The position numbers and the translations under genes were made by a program. Below are positions 16,160-24,483 of a DNA stretch of 24,483 nt, piece after piece. Every line of letters starts with the position of its first letter. Position 1 is the first letter of the stretch. This stretch comes from Pseudomonadota bacterium. Lineage in GTDB: Bacteria > Desulfobacterota > Desulfobacteria > Desulfobacterales > Desulfobacteraceae. The notes under the pieces were generated by a model. The model worked only from the letters and a program-made list of their open reading frames with translations. It was not told where the DNA came from and did no database searches. The stretch spans positions 1 through 24,483 of the forward strand of contig JAHIVS010000036.1 of assembly GCA_018816605.1 (NCBI GenBank). Direction: 5' to 3'.

Positions 16160-17239
16160 TCAACTTGCCCCCCTGGCCTGAACCACCGCCGTAAGGGTTT
16201 GCCAAAGTATTTTAAGGTCCAGATGCCAGCTCTGGCGTTCAATATATTCAATATCCAGCTCCACCCGCTCCACAAAATCCACATGGCTCCGGCCGCTCAC
16301 CTGCCAGAGACCCGTCAGCCCCGGCCGGACTTCCAGTCGTTCGGTCTGCCACAACTTGTAGGTGTCTGCCGTAAAAGAAGTGGGCCGCGGTCCCACAAGG
16401 CTCATCTCGCCCAGAATGATATTGAACAGCTGGGGCAGTTCATCCAGGCTGGATTTCCGCAGAAACCGGCCCACCCGGGTTATCCTTGGGTCGTTCTCTA
16501 TCTTAAAGTCCGGCCAGGTCAGTTCATTCAAATGGGCATAAGTTGTTTTCAATTCTTCGGCATTTTCCACCATGGTCCTGAATTTGAACATCTTAAACCG
16601 CCGGCCGTTCTTGCCGGTTCTCTCCTGGGTGAACAGGGCCGGCCCCCTTGCGTCCAGTCGAATGGCAACGGCAATGGCAAAAAGGATGGGCAGGGTAAGG
16701 GGCAGGGTTAAAAGACAGGCACTCAAATCAAACAAGCGCTTGGACAAACGGAATCCCTTTTTAAACAGACCGCTTTTGGAGCGGCCGATCGCAAGGGGAA
16801 TCCGGACCCCTTCCTCGGGGATATGCCGGTCTGCCTCTGAGGACTGCCGATACCGACGCAGATGGGCATTGATCCGCAGGAGGAATTCTTCCCTGTTATA
16901 GGGTTTCACAATAAAGTCGTCTGCCCCGGCCTCAAACCCCTTCCGCTTTTCAGCAATGGAAGACTCTGCCGTTACCAGCAAAATGGGCAGATAAAGCATC
17001 CGATCCATCTGACGGATCTGCCGCAGAGTCTCAAGTCCGTTAAGACCGGGCAGATGGATGTCCAGGAGCACAATGGAAGGATACCACCGGGCTATCATCT
17101 CAATGGCAGCTTCACCGCTGTCCACGCCCCTGACGCTATAGCCTTCGGACCGGACCAGCCGCTGGATAAGCGCCATCTGAAACCGGTCATCTTCAACCAC
17201 CAGGATTCTTCCCTTTTTAAGGGATGAGGATTCCGTCAT
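16160..17239 (-). CDS. Response-regulator receiver fused to a sugar-1-phosphate transferase
   Basis: A 359-residue two-part protein. Residues 10-130 form a receiver domain: acidic pocket E16-D17-D18, phospho-acceptor D60 in [11 protein letters not shown]90 and K112 in VKPY. Residues 163-356 form a bacterial sugar transferase (PglC/WcaJ-type monotopic phosphoglycosyl transferase), which moves a sugar phosphate from a UDP-sugar to undecaprenyl phosphate to start glycan synthesis at the inner membrane. Visible there are KRLFDL with the hydrophobic re-entrant helix (about 167-194), FKFRTM (218-223), the catalytic pair D266-E267 in [14 protein letters not shown] (282-286) and [14 protein letters not shown] (305-318). 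All key residues of both halves are present. The usual N-terminal multi-helix region of larger transferases is replaced by the receiver. It starts directly after the stop of the degenerate-GGDEF gene (TAAATG). The sugar is unknown. Confidence 0.9.
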   Translation of the reverse strand: MTESSSLKKGRILVVEDDRFQMALIQRLVRSEGYSVRGVDSGEAAIEMIARWYPSIVLLDIHLPGLNGLETLRQIRQMDRMLYLPILLVTAESSIAEKRKGFEAGADDFIVKPYNREEFLLRINAHLRRYRQSSEADRHIPEEGVRIPLAIGRSKSGLFKKGFRLSKRLFDLSACLLTLPLTLPILFAIAVAIRLDARGPALFTQERTGKNGRRFKMFKFRTMVENAEELKTTYAHLNELTWPDFKIENDPRITRVGRFLRKSSLDELPQLFNIILGEMSLVGPRPTSFTADTYKLWQTERLEVRPGLTGLWQVSGRSHVDFVERVELDIEYIERQSWHLDLKILWQTLTAVVQARGAS

Positions 17240-18070
17240 TTATCTTCCTTTTTGTGCGGCCAGGTCCTGTTCAAGGTCACTGCCGGCATATTCAAGCAGG
17301 CCGCCCAGGGTGACCGAATGGTCGGGAAAAGAAGAAAGACCGCAGAACAATTCCAGGTCCAGTTCTTCCTTTGCCCGTTCCCGCAGATTGTTCAACAGCT
17401 TCTGGGCATTTTCACTGGTGGTTTCGGGAAGCACCACCACCAGCTCATCTTTCTTTAACACCACAAGGTCTGTATCCCTGAGTTTGTCCGAGTACATTTT
17501 TGCAAGCCGGGCCTGGGCGTAGCGGGTTGAAAAAGAGCCCAGCATCTCTTTGAGCAATTTATTGGGTGTCCGGCTGTCCGAATCAATGGGGCGGGACCGG
17601 ACAATCATCAGGGACAAAGGATGCTGAAACCGCCGGCACCGTTTCACCTCCCTGTAAAGATCTTCCGTATCCGTGGTATCATAGAGTCGCGGCGCCAGGC
17701 CTATCTGCTGAAATGTCAGACTGGCAATGGCCTCTTCAAAATCGGCCACCATTTTTCCGATGGTCCTGGCAAAATAATAGGTAATTCCAATGCAGCAGAT
17801 TTCCATGATGGTAATGGGCAGGTTCCGATCGAAAATCAGATAGCCCAGTGCCAGTTTCTGCATGAAAAACAATATCACCAGGATCAGAATAAGCAGTTTT
17901 TCCGATATCAGGTCCAGAATTTTGGGTAAAAACAAAACCAGAACAGCGATCAGGGGGATATAAATATACACAAAACTTGCCATATTCACCTGTTCTGCCA
18001 GCCGCTCCATATTGAAAAACACCACCAGCCAGAAGAGAAAAGCACAGATCCACGCACGCAGTTTTATCAT
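17240..18070 (-). CDS. Membrane protein with degenerate GGDEF domain
   Basis: A 276-residue protein with about four membrane helices (5-20, 33-50, 58-76, 84-103), a short helical linker and a GGDEF-like cytoplasmic domain (about 135-270). The fold is recognisable from LYREVKRCRRFQHPLSLMIV (138-157), RDTDLVVLKKDELVVVLPET (198-217) and CGLSSFPDHS (243-252). The active-site motif GGDEF is replaced by KKDEL (206-210), so diguanylate cyclase activity is very unlikely. An RxxD (R198-D201) sits four residues before it, close to where the inhibitory c-di-GMP site lies in true cyclases (normally five), so the domain may be a c-di-GMP receptor. AAAGGA lies ahead of the ATG. Its stop touches the start of the receiver-transferase gene, implying coupled expression and a possible physical partnership at the membrane. 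Confidence 0.8.
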   Translation of the reverse strand: MIKLRAWICAFLFWLVVFFNMERLAEQVNMASFVYIYIPLIAVLVLFLPKILDLISEKLLILILVILFFMQKLALGYLIFDRNLPITIMEICCIGITYYFARTIGKMVADFEEAIASLTFQQIGLAPRLYDTTDTEDLYREVKRCRRFQHPLSLMIVRSRPIDSDSRTPNKLLKEMLGSFSTRYAQARLAKMYSDKLRDTDLVVLKKDELVVVLPETTSENAQKLLNNLRERAKEELDLELFCGLSSFPDHSVTLGGLLEYAGSDLEQDLAAQKGR

Positions 18071-18114
18071 GGAATCATCCTTTTATACCCCATTGGTCTT
18101 TATCAGGGTCAAGA

Positions 18115-18552
18115 TCATGGCAATAATTTGTGCAGGGTATTGGCAAAAACTTGTCGATCCTTTTGAGTCATGGGTAAAGGACCTTGGGTTTCGATTCCGG
18201 TTGCCCTGAAAGACGCCATTAGGTCCCTTACATATAAACGGGAGGTAATATTCTCCGTTGAATAAAGCTCCCCCCGGGGATTAAGGGCAAACGCCCCTTT
18301 CCCTATGACTTCTGCTGCCAAAGGGATGTCACTTGTGATCACCAGATCCCCTTCTTTCACCTGTTTTACGATCTCATGGTCTGCCACATCAAAACCAGAC
18401 CCCACCCGGAGGACTCGGATATAAGGGGAGGTGGGTATTTTAAGGGATTGGTTGGCCACAAGTGTTACCCTTGTACGGGTTCTGTCGGCAGCCCGGTATA
18501 AAATTTCTTTGATCACCACAGGGCATGCATCTGCATCCACCCATATCTCCAT
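18115..18552 (-). CDS. YaiI/YqxD (UPF0178) family protein
   Basis: A 145-residue cytoplasmic protein of the widespread YaiI/YqxD family (DUF188). The fold is related to PIN/NYN-type nuclease domains, but the biological role is not established. The acidic N-terminal motif [16 protein letters not shown] (3-18), [10 protein letters not shown] (53-62), [16 protein letters not shown] (68-83) and ALNPRGELY (88-96) are all present, and the length is normal. The aspartates D6, D8 and D75 could bind metal, by analogy with related nuclease folds. AAGGGG lies six bases before the ATG. It is 44 bases upstream of the degenerate-GGDEF gene on the same strand and may share its transcript, though no functional tie is evident. 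Confidence 0.9.
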   Translation of the reverse strand: MEIWVDADACPVVIKEILYRAADRTRTRVTLVANQSLKIPTSPYIRVLRVGSGFDVADHEIVKQVKEGDLVITSDIPLAAEVIGKGAFALNPRGELYSTENITSRLYVRDLMASFRATGIETQGPLPMTQKDRQVFANTLHKLLP

Positions 18553-18602
18553 TCCATGCCCCTTAATGCCATATATCGTTTATGATATCACCTTGTCTGG
18601 GT

Positions 18603-18629
18603 ATAATACGAGTTCCGGCCAAATATCAA
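18603..18629 (-). promoter_or_regulatory. Possible promoter before the UPF0178 gene
   Basis: On the minus strand TTGATA (18624-18629) and TATTAT (18603-18608, five of six consensus) are 15 bases apart, slightly short for sigma-70. They lie at the end of pbpC and about 50 bases before the next start, so the UPF0178 gene and perhaps the signalling block downstream could be transcribed from here. Confidence 0.35.
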
Positions 18630-21007
18630 GGGATAAAAACACCAGGCCCGGTTTCAATCACCCGAAAAGTCTTCATATCGCTGTTGCCCGCTTCGTCCAT
18701 CACAGCCAACTGGTAGGTGCCGGGTTCCGGCAATGGCATGAATTTTTCATTGGCCTGATTTTTTTTGTCCATATTGTCCAGGGGCCTTGCATTTAGAAAC
18801 CAGTAGTGACGCCCCTGCCCGCCCAGGGTGCGCAAGGGAATCATGGGCGCTTTCTCGTGTCCCGGCGGACGGGTCAACAGGCTGTTGTCAAAGATGGAGA
18901 CAATCTGGAGACCACTATCTGTCAGGGGTGCCAGATCCGTGCATTGGTCGGATGCCGGGGGGATACGACGGTTTTGCCGCCATTTTGCCGGGAGCCAGGG
19001 CTCAGCCGCCCTTGGCCACAGGGCAAGGGACACTTTTTTAATTCCCCCGCACAAAGGCCCGGCGCGGTTTCCCGCCGGATCCACCCAGAAAGTCTGCACC
19101 AGGGAGAACGCTTTCGAAGACCCCTCCCCTAGCGGTTGCGTCAGGGTGGGGGGAATCTGATGGTCGAGTATCCATGCCCTGTGACGCACCATACAGGAAC
19201 CGGGCATCTGGCTTTCCGAGATCCCCGAGGGCCAGCAAATCGTTTGCTGTTCAATTGTTTCCGGCATAGGGCACGGGCCCGATCCGTTACCAGCCCCGGA
19301 CATGGGCAGACTTTCGAGTACCCGGCCCAGAAGGGGGACGGCCGTTATCGCTCCATACTGGCCCGGTGACGGGGATCCGTCCGGCCGTCCCACCCAGACC
19401 CCTGCCACAAAATCCCCTTTTATCCCCATGGCCCAGGCATCCCTGAACCCATAGCTGGTACCGGTTTTCCAGGCCGCGGAATAACCGCCTGAAAGCCGGC
19501 TGATCCCTTCCTGGCCCGGCAGGGGCCGGGACAGAATCCGGCGGATGATATAAGCGGCACCGGGACTCATGAGATAGCGTTCCTGAACCGGGTCTGTCTG
19601 TTTCAGCCTCGGCCTGGCAGCCTGGCCATCCCTTGCAAGGGCGGTATACAGGGTAACCAGGGATTCCAGGTTTGTTCCCACGCCCCCCAGGATCATGCTC
19701 GGATTGGGGGTGCCCGGAAGCTTCAGCCGGGCGCCGGCATGCTTTAAGCGGTCATGGAACTGCTGGGGACCATAGGCCTCCAGCACCTGAACCGCCGGGA
19801 TATTCAAAGAATTCTGCAAGGCCTCGGCCACCGTCACAGGGCCTGCAAATCCCCCGGAAAAATTACCCGGGTCATAGGCATTGCCGTACCGGGGGGTGTC
19901 CAGAAGCAGAGAATGGGAATGGATCAGTCCCTCGTCAATGGCCAGCCCGTAAAGGAAAGGTTTTAAGGCAGACCCGGGTGACCGCAGTGCCTGTACCATA
20001 TCCACATGCCCTTTCCGCTTCTGGCTTGAAAAATCTGCAGACCCGGCATAGGCAGCCACGGCCATGGTTTTGTGGTTTACCACAAGCACGGCCCCGGATT
20101 GTTCTTCCGGCAGGGAGGTGATATAGGATCCCAGGAGATCTGCCACATGGACCTGGAAATCATAGTCCAGACATGACCGGATCAAGGCCGTTGCCGGGGA
20201 CTCAGACCGAAGCCGCCGGGATGCAAGGGGGGCCACGAGGGGGGATTGGAACCGAAAGGCCACCACGGGTTCCTGGCGTGCAGCCCCAGCCACCTGTTCG
20301 GACCAGACCTTGTACCGGGCCAGCCGATCCAGCACCTTGTTTCTGGCTCTTCTTGCCCGGTCCGGATGGCGGTCCGGCCGGAACCTGCTGGGAGCCTGGG
20401 GAAGGACTGCCAAAAGAGCGGCCTCGGCATGGGTTAACTCCATGGGATTTTTTCCCAGCCAGGAATGGGAAGCGGTTCTTACCCCTTCAATATTGGCGCC
20501 AAAGGGGGCATACGTCAGATAGAAACCCAAAATTTCGTTCTTGGTATAATGGAACTCCAATTGAAATGCCCGGAAAACCTGGCCTAACTTTCCCCCCAGG
20601 GTACGGGCATTGGGGTATAGAATCCGGGCAGTCTGCATGGTCAAAGTGGATCCGCCCGAGACCACCCGGCCCTGGGTTAAATTCTGCCACAGGGCCCGGA
20701 CCATTGACAAGGGATTCACCCCGGGATGGTAATAGAAAAAGCGATCCTCGTAGGTCAGAAGGGCCTGCAAATACAGGGAAGACACCTGATCCGTTCCCAC
20801 TGGATAGCGCCACACCCCGGCATCATCGGCAAATGCCCTCAGGGGGGTACCGTCGGATGCGGCAACCAGGGTTGCCGCCGGCCGGTGGGAAAGCTTCAAA
20901 GGAAAGGCCCGGTCCAGGGTTAACAAGACCAGGAGTGCGAAAAAAACACCACCGGCCGGTAAAAGGAAAACCAGACCTTTTTTTCGGGCAAACAGGCCTT
21001 GCGTCAT
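18626..21007 (-). CDS. pbpC: Penicillin-binding protein 1C
   Basis: A 793-residue bifunctional class A-type penicillin-binding protein, anchored by one N-terminal helix (about 11-31) and acting on peptidoglycan in the periplasm. The glycosyltransferase domain has the catalytic glutamate E87 in TYEDRFFYYHPG and GGSTLTMQTAR (118-128). The transpeptidase domain has S346-A-L-K349 in SPGSALKPF, S400-L-N402 and K514-T-G516 in WKTGTSYGFRDAW. The C-terminal part (about 700-793) corresponds to the BiPBP_C domain that marks PBP1C, with GRHYWFLNARPLD and PGTYQLAVMDEAG. The length is close to E. coli PBP1C (770). The ATG at 21005-21007 lies one base after the macroglobulin stop, so the pair is co-translated, as with yfhM-pbpC of E. 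coli. Confidence 0.95.
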   Translation of the reverse strand: MTQGLFARKKGLVFLLPAGGVFFALLVLLTLDRAFPLKLSHRPAATLVAASDGTPLRAFADDAGVWRYPVGTDQVSSLYLQALLTYEDRFFYYHPGVNPLSMVRALWQNLTQGRVVSGGSTLTMQTARILYPNARTLGGKLGQVFRAFQLEFHYTKNEILGFYLTYAPFGANIEGVRTASHSWLGKNPMELTHAEAALLAVLPQAPSRFRPDRHPDRARRARNKVLDRLARYKVWSEQVAGAARQEPVVAFRFQSPLVAPLASRRLRSESPATALIRSCLDYDFQVHVADLLGSYITSLPEEQSGAVLVVNHKTMAVAAYAGSADFSSQKRKGHVDMVQALRSPGSALKPFLYGLAIDEGLIHSHSLLLDTPRYGNAYDPGNFSGGFAGPVTVAEALQNSLNIPAVQVLEAYGPQQFHDRLKHAGARLKLPGTPNPSMILGGVGTNLESLVTLYTALARDGQAARPRLKQTDPVQERYLMSPGAAYIIRRILSRPLPGQEGISRLSGGYSAAWKTGTSYGFRDAWAMGIKGDFVAGVWVGRPDGSPSPGQYGAITAVPLLGRVLESLPMSGAGNGSGPCPMPETIEQQTICWPSGISESQMPGSCMVRHRAWILDHQIPPTLTQPLGEGSSKAFSLVQTFWVDPAGNRAGPLCGGIKKVSLALWPRAAEPWLPAKWRQNRRIPPASDQCTDLAPLTDSGLQIVSIFDNSLLTRPPGHEKAPMIPLRTLGGQGRHYWFLNARPLDNMDKKNQANEKFMPLPEPGTYQLAVMDEAGNSDMKTFRVIETGPGVFIP

Positions 21008-21008
21008 A

Positions 21009-24000
21009 TCAGGGAACCGTAATCCTCATCAGGTCCGGGGATTTCCCAACCCCCCGGATATGGGGGCGAACCATCTCTTCAGCCAATGGGGGCGGCACCC
21101 TAAAACTTCCGGGGCTCACCACCCGGGCCGAATAAAAAACCCGGATATTCTGCTTTTCCCGGACATCCAGGGCAGCCACAAACCGGTCGTCCCGATACTC
21201 TGTGTGAAGGATGACATATGCCTTCTGCCACTCGGAAACGGATTTTTTGTCCACCAGGATATGATCGATACCGTTACTGCCGGAAAGGCCCGGGTCTTCC
21301 AGTTCAATGCCTGCGGGCAGCATGTCGACCAAAAGGCAATGGGGCATGCGTTCCTCGGCCCTGAGCGTCAGTTCCACCAGAATCCTGTCCCCTGATTTGA
21401 AATCGGTCTTGTCCAAAGGTTTTCCCGTGAAATCCAGATATTGCCGGGTGACACTCACCCCGTTGCTTACCGGCCCTGGTTTTTGGAGCGGATACCCGGA
21501 CATGACTGCATGGACAAACAGATCCGTCGGCCCTGAATTGAAGATTTCAAAAGTTTTACCCGTCATGCCCCCGGCAAAAACCAATTGCCTGGACCGGTCA
21601 TGGGCGAGATCTGTTGTCTGGGCACCGGCCACAATCCTTGCCTTCCAGGGGTCGCCCTTGGCCTTGATCCGGGCTGAACCGGCCATGACCAGGCTGTTCC
21701 TCTCCTGGGTGCTCAGCCACTTTTCACCTGCCAGCCGGACATCCAGCTCAAAGAGGAACAGGGCGGCTTTCCGATACTCCGGGAAATAGGTGGACATAAA
21801 ATAATAGGCGGCTGCAAAATCCCGGATATCAGACCCATAATCTCCGTAATAGGCGTTGGCATCCCTTCTGGTTTTGATGGCCTGGTCAAAGGCCTCCACA
21901 GCCAGGTGCCTGTCTCCTGCAAGGGAAAGGGCAACCCCTGCCTGGACAAATCCCAGGGCGCCTTTTCCGTGTTTGAGCACATATTGGTACACAGACCTGG
22001 CATCTCCCAGGCCAAGTGAATGACCCCGGGCCAGGACAAAGGCTGCATAGGCCCGTACGGCTGCACGATAGGTCTCCTTTTGCAAGTAGGCGTCATGGGG
22101 GATGCTCTCGGGCCGTCTCACATAGACCAGCAATCGTTCCATTGCCCGATTCACCGATGTCCGGGGTATCTCATACCCGGCATCCGCCGCAGTGATAAAA
22201 AAATGAACGGCATAGGCGGTCAGCCAGGCCGCTTCCGGCCCTTTACTGTCCCACAGACCAAAACCCCCGCTGGATTTCTGTTTTTCCACCAGCCGCTGGA
22301 TACCCAGCCTGATTTTTTCAGCCTTATCCCGGTCCGTGCCGGTCCCAAGGCCCAGGGCTGCAAAATCAGCCGAACTGAGCAGCACATGGGGGAAAAGCCC
22401 GCTCAGGGTCTGTTCCAGGCACCCATAGGGATAGGCGTCCAGCTGGCTCACATGATCGGACACATTAATGGGAGGTGCTGAATCAATGGCCGCCGCAATT
22501 TTCATGGTTTCTCCCACCAGGGGCGCCATTTGAGACGCCTCAATCCGGAAAGACTGCCCCGGGGGCAATACCTTTTGCCAGACATGGGTTTCCGGGGGAA
22601 AGGCCGGCCGGGTCTCAAGGAACCAGGTTCTTTCCATTTTCCGGTCTTCCCCGTCCTTCAGCAGGCCTTGGATGGTGCAGGTGATCGCGGCCCTTCCCAA
22701 TTTTTGTTCTGCAGATACGGGTACCAGAATAACGGTTTTTCCATTGGGCTCAAGCCGTATCCGGTGGTGTTTTTCCCCCAAAATTTTTATGGGCGAACCT
22801 GCGTCCAGGAAAACATTCAATTCCTGACGGATTTTTGTCAGATTGTGGACATCCAGGGCCACCTGGCTTGTATCCCCCATGGACAAAAACCGGGGCATGG
22901 TCAGCTGGGTGACAAGGGGGGACGCGACAACAAGCTCCTGGTCCGCAGATCCAAAGGCATGGTCCGTATGGGCAATGGCCATAAGTCTAAGGCTCCCGTT
23001 AAAATCCGGAATATCCAGAAAAAAGGCTGCCGTTCCCTGGGCATCCGCCCTTACGGCCTGACGGTGAAGGGCGACAATCTGCACATCCGTGGAAGGCCTG
23101 TCCCCACCCCGGGAAAGGACGGGGGCATCTCCGCCGAACCGCTGCTTTGCATAGGCCCCTGCATTGGTTTCAATCAATTTCTGGTAAAGGTCATGGATCT
23201 GGGGTGCATACCGGCGGGCCTGGAAAAAATGATCAAAGGGGGACGGGGTCTGAAACCCGGTCAAATTGAGAATTCCCAGATCCACGGCCGCCAGGGTCAC
23301 CCAGGCCTGATCGGGAATTGTCCCGTCAAAATTCTGGACGCTCACCGGGATGGCCACCCTGCGGTTGGGCGCAATCTTTTTAGGGACGTCAATTGCCACA
23401 CCCAGGTGCCGGCTGGTCCTGTCCAGGGGCAAATGAACCAGGCCCACGGACCGTTTGGGAAGGTTGCCGGTCCGGCTTTCACCGGGCCTGACAATCAGGG
23501 CGGACAGGTAGAGGTCATGGCGCAGCCAGGACGGATCAAGGAAGATCTCTATGGTTTTTCCCTCGGGGGGAAGGGTCACAGGCAGGGTAAGCTCGTTGGT
23601 GTCAGATTCCACAAACAGATAGCCGGAACCGCCTTCCGGGGCTTTCACCGTGACCGCCACCGTGTCGCCCGGTCCATAGGATTTTTTGTCCAACAAAAGA
23701 TCCACCCTGTCCGGCCGGTTCATTTCGGTTTCCTGGCCTGGATCCGGCCGCCACCCGGCCCAGATCTCAACCCCTGTGGTAAGGCCCGTTCCAGGATTGA
23801 CAATCTCCAACCGATACCCGCCCCATTTGACCGGGACATCCACCACGACACTCTTGTTTTCAGGTATATCCAGGGAAAATTGATCCACGGGATAAAACTG
23901 GCGGGTGGATCCCCATTGCCAGGCATTGTTTTTAAATTCCCAATAATATTCCCGGTGCTCCCGGATCAGGGTTGCCTTTAAGCCCTTTGCCGCAATCCGT

Positions 24001-24483
24001 TTGCCGCCGGCATCCACACAGATCACTTCAAAACGGGCCTGGCTGTCAGCTTTGATTTCTTTGTCTTTGGCAAGGTTCCTGATCCCCACCAGCACTTCTG
24101 CCGGCCAGACCTGCCAGGATTTGTTCCGAACCACCGGCCTTTGTCCGGAATCATAGAGGCTTACGTTGGCTGTCACCCAGTGGGGAGAAAGGAGCTCCTT
24201 CCATTGATTTTCCACGTTAAGCTGGCCTTCTCCCTTTTCGTCCAGAACAATCTGGTCGATGGGAAAAGAAAGATTCAACAGATTTTTTATATCCCCGAAC
24301 TCATATCCGGGCAGATTTTCCCTGAACAATTCCCGGGCCGCTTTGACATGGACCATGGCATCGGCCCGGCTTCCCGAGGCCGGTGCCCCATATAAAAAAT
24401 CCCCCTTGAGCTTGATGGCAAGGGCTTGCGCATTTTTCAGGATGTCGGACTGGCCCCCCGGATTTTCAATGGCAAGCTTCATG
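21009..24483 (-). CDS. Bacterial alpha-2-macroglobulin, C-terminal part (runs off the window)
   Basis: At least 1157 residues of a bacterial alpha-2-macroglobulin; the N-terminus, with any signal peptide or lipobox, lies beyond the right edge. Full members have about 1500-1900 residues, so the methionine at the edge is internal. The protein is a periplasmic protease trap: cleavage of its bait region exposes a thioester that couples to the attacker. The thioester motif CLEQ is intact (visible residues 688-691, in YPYGCLEQT; Cys codon at 22419-22421), so this is the trapping type. Beta-rich macroglobulin domains precede it (for example VDLLLDKKSYGPGDTVAVTV near 260). The helical thioester domain (about 665-930) and a C-terminal receptor-like domain ending RVPPPLAEEMVRPHIRG follow. 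It is coupled to pbpC, the classic partner thought to repair the wall that was breached. Confidence 0.93.
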   Translation of the reverse strand, partial: MKLAIENPGGQSDILKNAQALAIKLKGDFLYGAPASGSRADAMVHVKAARELFRENLPGYEFGDIKNLLNLSFPIDQIVLDEKGEGQLNVENQWKELLSPHWVTANVSLYDSGQRPVVRNKSWQVWPAEVLVGIRNLAKDKEIKADSQARFEVICVDAGGKRIAAKGLKATLIREHREYYWEFKNNAWQWGSTRQFYPVDQFSLDIPENKSVVVDVPVKWGGYRLEIVNPGTGLTTGVEIWAGWRPDPGQETEMNRPDRVDLLLDKKSYGPGDTVAVTVKAPEGGSGYLFVESDTNELTLPVTLPPEGKTIEIFLDPSWLRHDLYLSALIVRPGESRTGNLPKRSVGLVHLPLDRTSRHLGVAIDVPKKIAPNRRVAIPVSVQNFDGTIPDQAWVTLAAVDLGILNLTGFQTPSPFDHFFQARRYAPQIHDLYQKLIETNAGAYAKQRFGGDAPVLSRGGDRPSTDVQIVALHRQAVRADAQGTAAFFLDIPDFNGSLRLMAIAHTDHAFGSADQELVVASPLVTQLTMPRFLSMGDTSQVALDVHNLTKIRQELNVFLDAGSPIKILGEKHHRIRLEPNGKTVILVPVSAEQKLGRAAITCTIQGLLKDGEDRKMERTWFLETRPAFPPETHVWQKVLPPGQSFRIEASQMAPLVGETMKIAAAIDSAPPINVSDHVSQLDAYPYGCLEQTLSGLFPHVLLSSADFAALGLGTGTDRDKAEKIRLGIQRLVEKQKSSGGFGLWDSKGPEAAWLTAYAVHFFITAADAGYEIPRTSVNRAMERLLVYVRRPESIPHDAYLQKETYRAAVRAYAAFVLARGHSLGLGDARSVYQYVLKHGKGALGFVQAGVALSLAGDRHLAVEAFDQAIKTRRDANAYYGDYGSDIRDFAAAYYFMSTYFPEYRKAALFLFELDVRLAGEKWLSTQERNSLVMAGSARIKAKGDPWKARIVAGAQTTDLAHDRSRQLVFAGGMTGKTFEIFNSGPTDLFVHAVMSGYPLQKPGPVSNGVSVTRQYLDFTGKPLDKTDFKSGDRILVELTLRAEERMPHCLLVDMLPAGIELEDPGLSGSNGIDHILVDKKSVSEWQKAYVILHTEYRDDRFVAALDVREKQNIRVFYSARVVSPGSFRVPPPLAEEMVRPHIRGVGKSPDLMRITVP

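Noticed and set aside
18602..18607. A perfect TATAAT on the plus strand.
   Set aside because: No -35 hexamer lies at a suitable distance and no plus-strand gene follows; it is the complement of part of the minus-strand -10 candidate.
20173..21135. A 320-codon open frame on the plus strand.
   Set aside because: It is antisense to pbpC and its composition is dominated by Pro, Gly and Arg; no motif seen.
22530..23981. A 483-codon open frame on the plus strand.
   Set aside because: It lies wholly opposite the alpha-2-macroglobulin gene, whose family motifs including CLEQ are unmistakable. The antisense translation is rich in Gly, Pro and His with no recognisable domain, as expected of GC-rich antisense DNA.

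Overview
The window looks like chromosomal DNA of an anaerobic deltaproteobacterium (Desulfobacterota), most likely a sulfate reducer of the Desulfobacteraceae or a close relative. This is inferred from a QmoC-like Hdr-type protein, a tungsten/molybdenum aldehyde ferredoxin oxidoreductase, the futalosine-pathway enzyme MqnD, and a mqnD-tilS-ftsH-folP-ybbR-coaX gene run. No rRNA, tRNA, CRISPR array, insertion sequence or phage gene was seen. Coding density is very high, and no stretch over 300 bases lacks a gene.

Layout. (1) 25-1062 (+): a radical SAM protein with an atypical CX4CX2C cluster motif. (2) 1104-3025 (-): a small operon of a TetR repressor, a QmoC-like iron-sulfur/cytochrome b gene broken by an internal deletion and frameshift, and a four-helix membrane protein. 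A perfect 50-bp palindrome covers its promoter. (3) 3201-4949 (-): a tungsten-type aldehyde ferredoxin oxidoreductase, divergent from the next block. (4) 5129-12859 (+): a tightly packed housekeeping run of mqnD (menaquinone), tilS (tRNA-Ile lysidine), ftsH (membrane protease), folP (folate), a YbbR/CdaR-like lipoprotein, coaX (CoA) and a TIGR03790-family exported protein. It ends in a remnant of an arginase-family gene. (5) 13075-18070 (-): a signalling and exopolysaccharide block of a membrane protein with a degenerate GGDEF domain, a receiver domain fused to a phosphoglycosyl transferase, an HDOD protein and a soluble GAF-PAS histidine kinase. (6) 18115-18552 (-): a YaiI/YqxD-family protein. 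(7) 18626-24483 (-): pbpC and an upstream alpha-2-macroglobulin gene that runs off the right edge.

The most unusual element is block 5. A glycan-initiating transferase has a phosphorylatable receiver at its N-terminus. It lies beside a kinase with no other visible response regulator and a membrane protein whose GGDEF domain has lost its catalytic motif but keeps an RxxD. I infer that priming-sugar transfer is switched by a phosphorelay, possibly also by c-di-GMP. A second theme is gene decay by internal deletion: the QmoC-like gene and the arginase-family gene each keep recognisable ends but lack their middle, and cdaA is absent between folP and the YbbR gene.
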